From NCBI RefSeq assembly GCF_900105835.1, contig NZ_LT629783.1, positions 2,170,001 through 2,234,000 on the forward strand: a DNA stretch of 64,000 nucleotides, in the 5' to 3' direction. Under the pieces are notes generated by a model. It was not told the DNA's origin, made no database searches, and saw only the letters and a program-made list of their open reading frames with translations. The position numbers were made by a program, and so were the translations under genes. Shown piece by piece: positions 25,606-34,692 of this stretch (positions within the stretch are counted from its first letter, which is position 1; each line of letters opens with the position of its first letter). Origin of the DNA: Pseudomonas fragi. Its GTDB lineage: Bacteria > Pseudomonadota > Gammaproteobacteria > Pseudomonadales > Pseudomonadaceae.

Positions 25606-26538
25606 TCAGCCGCCCAGGGTGGCCTTGAGATCAGCGTCCAGGCGTTGATTGATCAAGCGCGCTTCGCTGCCCAGGCAAGCAATGGATGACCCTGTCAGCG
25701 CCTCTTGCGCCATATTCGCAGCCTCGCCGGCCAGCGACACCGAGCAGTTCAAGGTTTGCGCCAGCCGCACCAGCCTGCGCTGTTGCGCCGTGCTCAGCGC
25801 GTGGCTGGCAAACAGCACAACGGCTTGCGGCTCGAGCTTCTGGCAAATCAGCGATAGCTCCTCCAATGGCTGGCCGACAGCCAGCACCCGGACCAGCCGA
25901 TCATGGCGGCTCAGCAGCAAGCCTGCGACCAGCAGCTCAAGCTCAAGGCATAGCTCGGGCATGCCCACCACAACCACACACTGCCCGGCCTGCGGGGTCT
26001 GCAATTGCAAACGATGTTGCACCCGCCCGCGCAGGAACCCGTCCAATAGCAACCATTCGCTGGTGCGACCAAACACGTCCCGGGTTCTGAACAGTTGTTG
26101 CCACAGCGGCAGGAAAATCCCCTGGAACACAACTTCAATCGGGTAACTGGAAAAGATCTGACCGTACAGGCGCTCCAGCTCAGGCTCGTTGAACGCCGTC
26201 AGGGCTGTACCGATACGGGTTTGCCAGTCGCTGTATTCGCTGGCAAGCGGTTGCGGGTCATCCACGGGCTGACTGCTGGCAAGCAATTGCGCGACCTTGC
26301 TGACAGAAACCCCACGCTCAAGCCAGCTCATGACCTGACGAATTGTTCCAATATCGCTCACGGAATACAGGCGATGCCCACTTTCGGTGCGTTTTGGTTC
26401 AATCAAACCATAGCGCCGCTCCCAGGCGCGCAGGGTCACCGGATTGATCCCCGTGAGCCTGGCCACTTCCCTGATCGGATACAGGCCCTGGCAATCATCA
26501 GCCTGGGCAATGGGCTCAAGTTCAGTCATTACAGGCAT
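25606..26538 (-). CDS. MerR-type regulator, LitR/CarH family without B12-binding histidine
   Basis: A 310-residue regulator. The N-terminal MerR HTH reads YPIREVARLTGINPVTLRAWERRYG, then SGHRLYSVSDI. The C-terminal part has the helical and Rossmann layout of the cobalamin-binding CarH/LitR domain (GQCVVVVGMPELCLELELLVAGLLLSRHDRLVRVLAVG, in pieces). The B12-contacting ExxxH/DxHxxG histidine is absent: the position reads GMPELCLE. This fits the class II LitR proteins of Pseudomonas, which act with a LOV protein instead of adenosylcobalamin. It is probably a light-relieved repressor of neighbouring genes. This function is inferred from family and context. Confidence 0.8.
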   Translation of the reverse strand: MPVMTELEPIAQADDCQGLYPIREVARLTGINPVTLRAWERRYGLIEPKRTESGHRLYSVSDIGTIRQVMSWLERGVSVSKVAQLLASSQPVDDPQPLASEYSDWQTRIGTALTAFNEPELERLYGQIFSSYPIEVVFQGIFLPLWQQLFRTRDVFGRTSEWLLLDGFLRGRVQHRLQLQTPQAGQCVVVVGMPELCLELELLVAGLLLSRHDRLVRVLAVGQPLEELSLICQKLEPQAVVLFASHALSTAQQRRLVRLAQTLNCSVSLAGEAANMAQEALTGSSIACLGSEARLINQRLDADLKATLGG

Positions 26539-26593
26539 CGGGAGGACAACAATCAGAAAGGGATAACTGGATTCTACCTGCCATTCGAGCCCC

Positions 26594-26680
26594 TGTGGGA
26601 GCGGGCTTGCCCGCGATGCAGGCCGCGCTGTCTGTCAGGTGAACCGCGGTGCTGCCATCGCGGGCAAGCCCGCTGCCACA
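26594..26680. repeat. REPIN
   Basis: Inverted units TGTGGGAGCGGGCTTGCCCG and GGGCAAGCCCGCTGCCACA (one mismatch) lie in the promoter gap between the divergent LitR-like gene and the ABM-domain gene. Confidence 0.93.
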
Positions 26681-26800
26681 AACAGCGCTGCGGGCATTCA
26701 GGAACAATCCTTGCTTGTTTTTACGAACACGGCCCACCACCCCGGCGCTGTGTTTTATGCCTGCCCTACCCGGGCAGCATCAGCCTCATGGAGATACACA

Positions 26801-27370
26801 ATGTCTACCTCCCCTGTCACCTTGATGGTAGCGCGCCGTGTCGCCAAAGGCCGCTATCAGGAACTGATCGCCTGGCTGCACGAAGGCGAACAACTGGCCA
26901 CGGACTTTGCCGGCTACCTGGGCTCAGGCGTTCTGGCCCCGCCACCCGGCGACGACGAATTTCAAATCATCTTCCGCTTTGCCGACGAAGCCACCCTGCA
27001 CGCCTGGGAGCATTCCGTGTCGCGCAAGGCCTGGTTGCTGCGCGGCAGTGACTTGTTCGCCCATCCTTACGAGCACAGGGTCAGCGGCATCGACGGCTGG
27101 TTCGGCACAAGCGGCCAGCGACCACCGCGCTGGAAACAAGCCGTTGCCATCTGGCTGGCCTTTTTCCCCGTCTCATTACTGTTCAACTTTGCCTGCGCGC
27201 CCTTGCTCGGCGAGTTGAGCCTGGTGCCGCGGGTGCTGGTCAGCACCCTGGCCCTGACGCCGCTGATGGTTTATCTGTTTATCCCGCTGTCAACGCACCT
27301 GCTGGCGGGCTGGCTGCACAGTTCGGCGGGCAAACCCCTGCGCAGCAGCATCGCACCACAACGGCACTGA
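26801..27370 (+). CDS. ABM-domain protein with C-terminal membrane helices
   Basis: A 189-residue protein. Residues 1-95 form an antibiotic-biosynthesis-monooxygenase-type ferredoxin-like fold (VTLMVARRVAKGRYQELIAWL, EFQIIFRFADEATLHAWEHS). The rest has two membrane helices (WLAFFPVSLLFNFAC, VLVSTLALTPLMVYLFI). The ATG at 26801 is preceded by GGAGATACACA; longer frames extend into the REPIN and are rejected. The substrate is unknown, and membrane-fused ABM proteins have no settled function. It sits between the LitR-like gene and the pterin operon. Confidence 0.8.
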   Translation: MSTSPVTLMVARRVAKGRYQELIAWLHEGEQLATDFAGYLGSGVLAPPPGDDEFQIIFRFADEATLHAWEHSVSRKAWLLRGSDLFAHPYEHRVSGIDGWFGTSGQRPPRWKQAVAIWLAFFPVSLLFNFACAPLLGELSLVPRVLVSTLALTPLMVYLFIPLSTHLLAGWLHSSAGKPLRSSIAPQRH

Positions 27371-27458
27371 AGCCGGGCTTGGGCGCAAGGTCGCGGACGC
27401 TGGTATAGTTTTACCCTTGCGCCGCGACTGTTTCCGGCTTTTTTGCACCGAGCCCGTC

Positions 27459-28169
27459 ATGCCCACTTCTTCTGCACCGATTCTGATCACTGGCGCAGGC
27501 CAGCGCGTTGGCCTGCATTGTGCGCAGCGCTTGCTGGCAGACGGCTATGCGGTGATCTTCACCTATCGCAGCGAAAAACCCGGTGTGCAGACCCTGCTGG
27601 ACCTGGGCGCGACGGCATTGTTTGCCGACTTCTCGAATGAGGCCGGCATCCTCGATTTTATCCAGCGCCTCAAGGCCCACACCCACAGCCTGCGGGCAAT
27701 CGTGCACAACGCCTCGGCCTGGCTGGAAGAAACCCCACAGACAGAAACCAGCGCGTTCATGCACATGTTCAGCGTCCACATGCTCGCGCCCTACCTGATC
27801 AACCTGCACTGCAGCGAGCTGCTCGAACGCTCGAGCCCGGCGGATATCGTGCATATCAGCGATGATGTGACACGCAAGGGCAGCAGCAAGCACATTGCCT
27901 ATTGCGCAACCAAAGCCGGGCTCGACAGCCTGACCCTGTCATTCGCGGCTAAACTGGCGCCACAGATCAAAGTCAACGGCATCGCCCCGGCCTTGCTGAT
28001 GTTCAACCCCGACGACGATGCGGCGTACCGCACCAAAGCGCTGGCCAAATCCGTGCTGGGCATCGAGCCCGGCGCCGAGGTGATCTACCAGGGCCTGCGT
28101 TACCTGCTGGACAACCCCTATGTGACCGGCACTACCCTGACCGTCAACGGCGGCCGGCATTTAAAATAA
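27459..28169 (+). CDS. folM: Dihydromonapterin reductase FolM
   Basis: An SDR-type pterin reductase of 236 residues. The cofactor motif is TGAGQRVG near the N-terminus, and HNASAWLEE replaces the usual NNAG, a FolM/pteridine-reductase feature. The YCATKAGL catalytic pair is in place and VTGTTLTVNGGRHLK ends the protein. It reduces dihydromonapterin to tetrahydromonapterin, the cofactor of phenylalanine hydroxylase in Pseudomonas. The ATG at 27459 fits; an upstream frame start at 27417 is rejected. It is first in folM-folE-folX, and a weak -10-like TATAGT lies at 27404. Confidence 0.9.
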   Translation: MPTSSAPILITGAGQRVGLHCAQRLLADGYAVIFTYRSEKPGVQTLLDLGATALFADFSNEAGILDFIQRLKAHTHSLRAIVHNASAWLEETPQTETSAFMHMFSVHMLAPYLINLHCSELLERSSPADIVHISDDVTRKGSSKHIAYCATKAGLDSLTLSFAAKLAPQIKVNGIAPALLMFNPDDDAAYRTKALAKSVLGIEPGAEVIYQGLRYLLDNPYVTGTTLTVNGGRHLK

Positions 28170-28193
28170 GCCGCCCCGCGAGGAAGTACCTAG

Positions 28194-28754
28194 ATGAGCG
28201 CATCACTGCCTGAGCATTACCGCGAGATTCTTATTGGTTTAGGCGAAGACCCTGAGCGCGAAGGCCTGCAAGACACCCCCAAGCGTGCTGCCAAAGCCAT
28301 GCAGTACCTGTGTCATGGCTATGAGCAGAGCCTGGACACCCTGGTCAACGGTGCCCTGTTTGCCTCGGACAGCGACGAAATGGTGATCGTGGCCAATATC
28401 GAACTGTACTCGTTGTGCGAACATCACCTGCTGCCCTTTATCGGCAAGGCCCATGTGGCCTATATCCCGACGGGCAAGGTACTGGGGCTGTCGAAGATCG
28501 CCCGTATCGTCGACATGTTCGCCCGGCGCCTGCAAATCCAGGAAAACCTCACCCGGGAAATCGCCGACGCCATCGAGAGCGTCACCCAGGCCGCCGGCGT
28601 GGCCGTGGTGATCGAAGCCCAGCATATGTGCATGATGATGCGCGGCGTGGAAAAACAGAATTCGACCATGAACACCTCGGTCATGCTCGGCGCATTTCGC
28701 GAACCGAGCACCCGCATGGAGTTCTTGCAACTGATTGGACGGAGCAAGCCGTAA
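28194..28754 (+). CDS. folE: GTP cyclohydrolase I
   Basis: A 186-residue GTP cyclohydrolase I (FolE), which makes 7,8-dihydroneopterin triphosphate from GTP. Seen are [15 protein letters not shown], the zinc-site cysteine and histidine in [36 protein letters not shown], and the second zinc cysteine in [11 protein letters not shown]. The stop overlaps the folX start by one base (TAATG). The enzyme feeds FolX and FolM next to it, pointing to monapterin rather than general folate as the product. Being next to the LOV-LitR genes, it may be light-controlled. Confidence 0.97.
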   Translation: MSASLPEHYREILIGLGEDPEREGLQDTPKRAAKAMQYLCHGYEQSLDTLVNGALFASDSDEMVIVANIELYSLCEHHLLPFIGKAHVAYIPTGKVLGLSKIARIVDMFARRLQIQENLTREIADAIESVTQAAGVAVVIEAQHMCMMMRGVEKQNSTMNTSVMLGAFREPSTRMEFLQLIGRSKP

Positions 28755-29140
28755 TGCCACAACTTCAGCCAGGAATGGCCCGTATTCGCGTCAAGGACCT
28801 GTGCCTGCGCACCTTTATCGGCATCAATGAGGACGAAATCCTCAACAAGCAGGATGTGCTGATCAACCTCACCATCCTCTACGCGGCGCAGGAGGCGGTG
28901 CGCGATAACGATATCGACCACGCGCTCAATTACCGCACCATCACCAAGGCCGTGATCCAGCACGTCGAAGAGAACCGCTTCGCCCTGCTGGAGCGCCTCA
29001 CCCAGGAACTGCTCGACCTGGTAATGGCCAACGACGCGGTGCTGTATGCCGAAGTCGAAGTCGACAAGCCGCACGCGCTGCGCTTTGCCGAATCGGTATC
29101 GATCACGCTGGCGGCAAGCCGCCAGACTGCAACCTCATAA
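28754..29140 (+). CDS. folX: Dihydroneopterin triphosphate 2'-epimerase
   Basis: A 128-residue FolB/FolX-fold enzyme. [59 protein letters not shown] and [15 protein letters not shown] match FolX. FolX converts dihydroneopterin triphosphate to dihydromonapterin triphosphate, upstream of FolM. The true start is the ATG at 28754, which overlaps the folE stop. A much longer reading frame in the same phase overlaps folE and is not the gene. Confidence 0.92.
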   Translation: MPQLQPGMARIRVKDLCLRTFIGINEDEILNKQDVLINLTILYAAQEAVRDNDIDHALNYRTITKAVIQHVEENRFALLERLTQELLDLVMANDAVLYAEVEVDKPHALRFAESVSITLAASRQTATS

Positions 29141-29154
29141 CCCCGGTGAACGCC

Positions 29155-29451
29155 ATGACACCTCAAGAACAACTTGAACTCGAAGCTGCCGCCTTTCGCC
29201 GCCTGGTCGCGCACCTGGACAGCCGCAAAGACGTGCAAAATATTGACCTGATGAACCTCTCGGGTTTTTGCCGCAACTGCCTGTCCAAGTGGTACAAGGC
29301 CGCTGCGGACGAGCGCCAGATCGACATCAGCCTCGATGACGCCCGCGAAGTGGTGTACGGCATGCCGTATGCCGAGTGGAAAGCCCAATACCAGAAAGAA
29401 GCCAGCGCCGAGCAGACTGCGGCGTTCGCCCAAGGAAAAAAGCATGACTGA
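29155..29451 (+). CDS. DUF1244 family protein
   Basis: A small protein of 98 residues with the conserved DUF1244 core FRRLVAHLDSRKDVQNIDLMNLSGFCRNCLSKWYKAA (in pieces) and AREVVYGMPYAEWKAQYQ. Two cysteines, CRNC, could bind metal. Function is unknown. It is 14 bp after folX and overlaps the HopJ-like start by 8 bp, so it belongs to the pterin operon. A GTG at 29146 is an alternative start, but the ATG at 29155 gives the usual N-terminus. Confidence 0.88.
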   Translation: MTPQEQLELEAAAFRRLVAHLDSRKDVQNIDLMNLSGFCRNCLSKWYKAAADERQIDISLDDAREVVYGMPYAEWKAQYQKEASAEQTAAFAQGKKHD

Positions 29452-29785
29452 CTTGAACACCCTGCGCGCCAGCCTCAACAGCGGCGAGCACGTTTTTGCC
29501 GATACCCTGGCGTTTATTGCCGCGCATTATGACTACCAGCCCCAGGCGTTCAGCAACGGCCCTGTGGAAAACGCTGCCGGGCAGAACGAAGGCTCGTGCA
29601 AGACCCTGGGCCTGGCCCTGCTCGAAGGCTTGAGCGACCAGGAAGCCCTGCTGGCTTTCGGCGAGCACTACCGCTCGGTTCTGGCCACGCCTGAAGGCAC
29701 AGACCACAGCAACATTCGCGCACTGATTGCCCACGGCCTGGCCGGGGTCAAATTCGAAGCGCAACCGCTGACCCGCAAGGCGTAA
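29444..29785 (+). CDS. HopJ family protein
   Basis: A 113-residue protein matching the HopJ family (FADTLAFIAAHYDYQPQAFSNG, NEGSCKTLGLALLEGLSDQEALLAFGEHYRSV, NIRALIAHGLAGVKFE). The family is named after a P. syringae type III effector candidate. It is widespread in bacteria without such secretion, so a housekeeping role is more likely. It is last in the operon with folM-folE-folX-DUF1244 and overlaps the previous gene by 8 bp. A terminator and a REPIN follow. Confidence 0.9.
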   Translation: MTDLNTLRASLNSGEHVFADTLAFIAAHYDYQPQAFSNGPVENAAGQNEGSCKTLGLALLEGLSDQEALLAFGEHYRSVLATPEGTDHSNIRALIAHGLAGVKFEAQPLTRKA

Positions 29786-29798
29786 TACTGCGACTCAT

Positions 29799-29885
29799 TG
29801 TGGGAGCGGGCTTGCTCGCGATACAGGCGCCGCTTTTATTCAGGTACACCGCTGCGATCCCATCGCGGGCAAGCCCGCTCCCACA
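29799..29885. repeat. REPIN
   Basis: Inverted units TGTGGGAGCGGGCTTGCTCG and GGGCAAGCCCGCTCCCACA follow the HopJ-like gene directly. Confidence 0.95.
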
Positions 29886-29896
29886 GGGCAGACACA

Positions 29897-29925
29897 AAAA
29901 AACCGGCCAAGGCCGGTTTTTTTGT
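29897..29925. terminator. Bidirectional terminator between hopJ-like gene and trxB
   Basis: AAAACCGGCC and GGCCGGTTTTTTT flank AA, giving A- and T-runs on both sides of the stem. It lies between convergent genes. Confidence 0.93.
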
Positions 29926-29937
29926 TGGGGCGGGCTA

Positions 29938-31212
<1,275 letters not shown>

Positions 31213-31974
31213 ATGCCCGCCCCTGTTCTCTCTGGCCCGCAGTACCTGCGCGAAGGCCTGAAGCTGGTCTTAAGCCCTGGCTTGCGCCTGTTTGTGCTGC
31301 TGCCCTTGCTGATCAATCTGGTGCTGTTCGTCGGATTGATTTATTTCGCCGGGCATCAGTTCAGCCTCTGGGTCGATACGCTGATGCCGACCCTGCCCGG
31401 CTGGCTGAGCTTCCTCAACTACGTACTGTGGCCTCTGTTCGTGGTGCTGGTGGCGTTGATGGTGTTTTTCACCTTCACCATGCTGGCCAACATCATCGCC
31501 GCGCCATTTAACGGTTTTCTCTCGGAAAAGGTCGAGGCCGTGGCACGCGGGGTCGATACCTCCCCACCCTTCAGCTGGGGGGAACTGGCGGCGATGGTGC
31601 CGCGCACCCTGGCCCGGGAAATGCGCAAGCTTGGCTACTTTCTGCCAAGGGCCATTGCACTGCTGATTCTCTCGTTTATCCCGGTGCTTAACCTGATCGC
31701 GGCACCGCTGTGGCTGCTGTTCGGGATCTGGATGATGGCCATCCAGTACATCGACTACCCGGCCGACAACCACAAGCTGGGCTGGAACGAGATGCTCGCC
31801 TGGCTGCGCGAGAAGCGCTGGCAGAGCATGAGCTTTGGCGGCATCGTTTACCTGGTACTGCTGATCCCGGTGGTCAATATCCTGATGATGCCCGCCGCCG
31901 TTGCCGGCGCAACCCTGTTCTGGGTGCGCGAACGTGGCGATGAAGCGCTGGCCGCTGCCAATCGCAGCCGCTGA
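31213..31974 (+). CDS. cysZ: Sulfate transporter CysZ
   Basis: A 253-residue inner-membrane protein with four long hydrophobic segments and the EI24/CysZ pattern: [30 protein letters not shown] (in pieces), [16 protein letters not shown] and [17 protein letters not shown]. CysZ imports sulfate at low concentration for cysteine synthesis, in line with cysD-cysNC 7 kb downstream in this window. A leader with exact inverted repeats precedes the gene. The start ATG at 31213 has CGGAGCACGCT upstream. Confidence 0.93.
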   Translation: MPAPVLSGPQYLREGLKLVLSPGLRLFVLLPLLINLVLFVGLIYFAGHQFSLWVDTLMPTLPGWLSFLNYVLWPLFVVLVALMVFFTFTMLANIIAAPFNGFLSEKVEAVARGVDTSPPFSWGELAAMVPRTLAREMRKLGYFLPRAIALLILSFIPVLNLIAAPLWLLFGIWMMAIQYIDYPADNHKLGWNEMLAWLREKRWQSMSFGGIVYLVLLIPVVNILMMPAAVAGATLFWVRERGDEALAAANRSR

Positions 31975-32008
31975 CTTCATAAATCCATCATCACCGTGAC
32001 ACATTGAC

Positions 32009-32040
32009 GTCATGACCCCACCCCACACTGGGGTCATGAC
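32009..32040. promoter_or_regulatory. Perfect 12-bp inverted repeat over the glycosyltransferase start
   Basis: GTCATGACCCCA (32009-32020) and TGGGGTCATGAC (32029-32040) are exact complements around an 8-base loop. Each arm carries an in-frame ATG, at 32012 and 32036. In the mRNA the hairpin would hide the likely ribosome site (GGGG) and the start codon. It may control translation or bind a regulator as DNA. There is no T-run, so it is not a normal terminator of cysZ. Confidence 0.7.
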
Positions 32041-33226
32041 CACAGCCCTTCATATCGCCCTTGTTACCGAAACCTTCGCCCCTGAAATCAACGGAGTGGC
32101 CAATACCCTTGGCCAACTGTGCGATGGCTTGCGCGCCCGCAACCACCGCGTGCAACTAATACGCCCACGCCAGAGCGCCGATGGCAACCAGCGCAGCAGC
32201 GATGAGCTGATGCTCTGCCGCGGCTGGCCGCTGCCCGGCTACCCTGGCCTGCAATGGGGCCTGACCTCCACCCATCGCCTGACCAGACGCTGGCGCCAGC
32301 AACCCCCGGATGTGGTCTATATCGCCACAGAGGGCCCGCTGGGCTTGTGTGCATTACGGGTAGCCCGGCGTCTGGGCATCACCGCAGTCACCGGCTTTCA
32401 TACCAATTTCCAGCAGTACTTGCGCCAGCATGGCCTGACCCTGTTTACCCGTGCGCTGACCCACTACCTGCGTGGGTTCCACAACCGCTCGGCGCTGACC
32501 CTGGTGCCCAGCACCAGTCAGCGTGTAGAGCTTGAACGCAGGCATTTCCAACGCCTGGAGCTGCTCCCGCGCGGCGTCGACAGCCAATTGTTCAGCCCGG
32601 CCAAACGCCAGCAGGCATTGCGCCAGAGCTGGGGCCTAAGGGATCAGGATATTGCCCTGCTGTATGTTGGCCGGCTGGCACCGGAAAAGAATCTGGATGC
32701 ACTCAAGCGTTGTTTCGATGAACTGCAAGCGCGATATCCCGCGCGCCGCTTCAAGCTCATCGTGGTGGGCGACGGTTCAAAGCGTGCCTCGCTGGAGGCC
32801 TCGTTGCCGGAAGCAATCTTTTGCGGGGAGCAATCGGGCGAAGCCCTGGCATGCCATTACGCATCCGGTGACGTGTTTTTGTTTCCCAGCCTGAGCGAAA
32901 CCTTCGGCAATGTGGTACTCGAAGCCCAGGCTTCGGGTCTGGGGGTGGTGGCCTATGACGAGGCCGCGGCCGGTTTGCACATTCGGCATGGCTACAACGG
33001 GGTACTGGCCATGCCGGGGGATGAATACGCCTGGATTGAAGCCGCCTGCTGGCTGCTGGAGGCTCCCGAGACCTTGCGCACCTTGCGCCTCAACGCCCGC
33101 CGCCATGCCAGCCGGCAAAGCTGGGCGGGCATTATCGAACAGTTCGAAAGCCTGTTGCAGCGAGCTTGCCTGGGCCACGCATGCGCAGCCCCGGTTGCGG
33201 TCCAGGTCGCAGCAAAGAAGCCTTAA
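32036..33226 (+). CDS. Glycosyltransferase family 4 (MgtA/SqdX-like)
   Basis: A GT-B fold glycosyltransferase of 396 residues. The N-terminal acceptor domain begins HIALVTETFAPEINGVANTL, and the glycine-rich loop in that motif is typical of GT4 lipid mannosyl/sulfoquinovosyl-type enzymes. GFHTNFQQYLRQ and RGVDSQLFSP follow. The donor domain has LLYVGRLAPEKNLD and the EX7E region SLSETFGNVVLEAQASGLGVV. The acceptor is unknown. The start is ambiguous between 32012 and 32036, both within the hairpin; 32036 matches homologue N-termini. The end overlaps the convergent glutathione peroxidase gene by 4 bp. Confidence 0.88.
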   Translation: MTTALHIALVTETFAPEINGVANTLGQLCDGLRARNHRVQLIRPRQSADGNQRSSDELMLCRGWPLPGYPGLQWGLTSTHRLTRRWRQQPPDVVYIATEGPLGLCALRVARRLGITAVTGFHTNFQQYLRQHGLTLFTRALTHYLRGFHNRSALTLVPSTSQRVELERRHFQRLELLPRGVDSQLFSPAKRQQALRQSWGLRDQDIALLYVGRLAPEKNLDALKRCFDELQARYPARRFKLIVVGDGSKRASLEASLPEAIFCGEQSGEALACHYASGDVFLFPSLSETFGNVVLEAQASGLGVVAYDEAAAGLHIRHGYNGVLAMPGDEYAWIEAACWLLEAPETLRTLRLNARRHASRQSWAGIIEQFESLLQRACLGHACAAPVAVQVAAKKP

Positions 33227-33705
33227 GCCAGGGACTTCTCGATGGCCTGAATCACCGTGGCATCGTCTGGCGCGGTGCGCGGTGAAAAACGCGCCAATAC
33301 CCGACCATCTTTGCCCACCAGAAACTTCTCGAAGTTCCAGGTGATGTCCCCCTCAAATTCGGCGCCCTCGCCTGCCAGCAACCGGTAGAGTTGATGACGA
33401 TCTGGCCCGTTGACCTCAAGCTTGCTGCTCAGAGGAAAAGTGACGCCGTAATTGAGGCTGCAAAACTCCTGAATGTCCTGCTCGCTACCCGGCTCTTGCC
33501 CGGCAAATTGATTGCATGGCACGCCCAGAACACTGAAACCCTTGCCCTTGAACTGCTGGTACAGGTTTTCCAGTGCCGCGTATTGAGGGGTCAAACCGCA
33601 CTTGGAGGCAACGTTCACTACCAGTACCACTTTGCCTTTAAAGGTCTCCAGCGGCAGCGGCTTGCCATCCAGCGCGTCCAGGGTAAGTTCGTGAAATGCA
33701 CTCAT
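33223..33705 (-). CDS. Glutathione peroxidase (cysteine type)
   Basis: A 160-residue thiol peroxidase of the glutathione peroxidase family. The active-site motif VNVASKCGLTPQY has a cysteine (Cys36) instead of selenocysteine. GVPCNQFAGQEPG and the tryptophan motif ITWNFEKFLVGKDG complete the catalytic set. Bacterial members usually use thioredoxin rather than glutathione as donor. The ATG at 33705 (MSAFHELTL) fits; a start at 33717 would add four residues. It is a cytoplasmic peroxide defence enzyme. Confidence 0.93.
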   Translation of the reverse strand: MSAFHELTLDALDGKPLPLETFKGKVVLVVNVASKCGLTPQYAALENLYQQFKGKGFSVLGVPCNQFAGQEPGSEQDIQEFCSLNYGVTFPLSSKLEVNGPDRHQLYRLLAGEGAEFEGDITWNFEKFLVGKDGRVLARFSPRTAPDDATVIQAIEKSLA

Positions 33706-33782
33706 GACGGACTCCAAAAATTCCCGTATCTACATTCAAACAATCGTTCAGTTCAGCGATTGCCCTCATAACCCAGGATGCA

Positions 33783-33804
33783 AAAAGGCGCCCGAAGGCG
33801 CCTT
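33783..33804 (-). terminator. Terminator downstream of slyD
   Basis: AAAGGCGCC and GGCGCCTTT flank CGAA. On the minus strand the stem is followed by TT, so it closes slyD. It also lies upstream of the glutathione peroxidase gene. Confidence 0.7.
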
Positions 33805-33840
33805 TCCTGGCTAGCTCACCTGTGAGCGTAGCAGCACTTG

Positions 33841-34326
33841 TCAGTGCTGATGACCGCCTTCGCCGTGTACGTGGCCGTGAGCGATTTCTTCTTCGCTCGC
33901 GTCACGGATGGCAACAACCTTGACCTTGAAGTTCAGACGCTGGCCAGCCAATGGGTGGTTACCGTCTACAGTCACGTCGTCGCCGTCCAGATCACGGATG
34001 GTCACGATTTGCATTTGGCCGTCCGGCGCCGAAGCGTGGAACTGCATGCCAACTTCCAGTTGGTCAACGCCTTCGAACATGCTGCTGCTCAGAGTGCTGA
34101 CCAGCTCGGCGGAGTATTCGCCGTAAGCGTCTTCCGGCTCAACGGAGACTTCCAGCTCATCACCAACGGCCTTGCCAACCAGAGCCTTTTCCAGACCCGG
34201 GATGATGTTACCTGCGCCTTGCAGGTAAACCAGCGGTGCGCCGCCGGCGGAGCTGTCGATGACCTCACCAGCGTCATTGGTCAGGGTATAGTCGATGGAG
34301 ACAGCCTTGTTGGCGGCGATCGTCAT
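33841..34326 (-). CDS. slyD: FKBP-type peptidyl-prolyl isomerase SlyD
   Basis: A 161-residue FKBP-type prolyl isomerase and chaperone. The N-terminal FKBP halves (VSIDYTLTNDAGEVIDSSAGGAPLVYLQG, IIPGLEKALVGKAVGDELEVSVEPEDAYGEY, in pieces) enclose the IF chaperone insert (LNFKVKVVAIRDASEEEIAHGHVHG). The C-terminus is histidine-rich (HGHVHGEGGHQH), which binds nickel in homologues. The tail is shorter than in E. coli. It stands alone with its own terminator. Confidence 0.94.
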   Translation of the reverse strand: MTIAANKAVSIDYTLTNDAGEVIDSSAGGAPLVYLQGAGNIIPGLEKALVGKAVGDELEVSVEPEDAYGEYSAELVSTLSSSMFEGVDQLEVGMQFHASAPDGQMQIVTIRDLDGDDVTVDGNHPLAGQRLNFKVKVVAIRDASEEEIAHGHVHGEGGHQH

Positions 34327-34416
34327 GGGGCGAGACCTTTTGCAAAAAATAATGAGTGCGCAAGTTTAACCAAGCAATCGCTCGAAAGCGAACACAACCA
34401 AGACCAACGGATAAAT

Positions 34417-34632
34417 TTGAAAACATCAACGATCATTGCCTGGCGTCAGGATGAGGAGCAGCACTGGGTTGCCGTGCTCTCCTGCGGCCACACCCAGCAC
34501 CAGCGCCATCTACCGCCTTGGCAATCCAGGCCGTGGGTGCTTGACCCCGATCAGCGCCAGGCAAAAATAGGTCAGCCCTTTGCCTGTGGCTGGTGTGCTC
34601 AAGAGGCGGATAGCGCTAATCTTGGCAATTGA
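34417..34632 (+). CDS. DUF3565 family zinc-ribbon-like small protein
   Basis: A 71-residue protein with the DUF3565 pattern: IIAWRQDEEQHWVAVLSCGHTQHQRHLPPW, then SRPWVLDPDQRQAKIGQPFACGWC (in pieces). One cysteine-histidine site (CGHTQH) and CGWC could bind zinc. There is no ATG in frame; the best start is TTG at 34417, with a weak upstream ACGGA. It lies between slyD and pta on the plus strand, ending 60 bp before pta. It is easy to miss because of the TTG start and small size. Confidence 0.75.
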   Translation: MKTSTIIAWRQDEEQHWVAVLSCGHTQHQRHLPPWQSRPWVLDPDQRQAKIGQPFACGWCAQEADSANLGN

Positions 34633-34692
34633 TTCAGGCACAAGCCCCGTTTGAAGGGGGGTGCCCTTGCACTGCCACGTCAGGAAGCTCGC

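Noticed and set aside
29444..29785. HopJ-like gene as evidence of type III secretion
   Set aside because: The family is widespread in non-pathogens, and no secretion genes or hrp box are near; the pterin operon context fits a housekeeping role.
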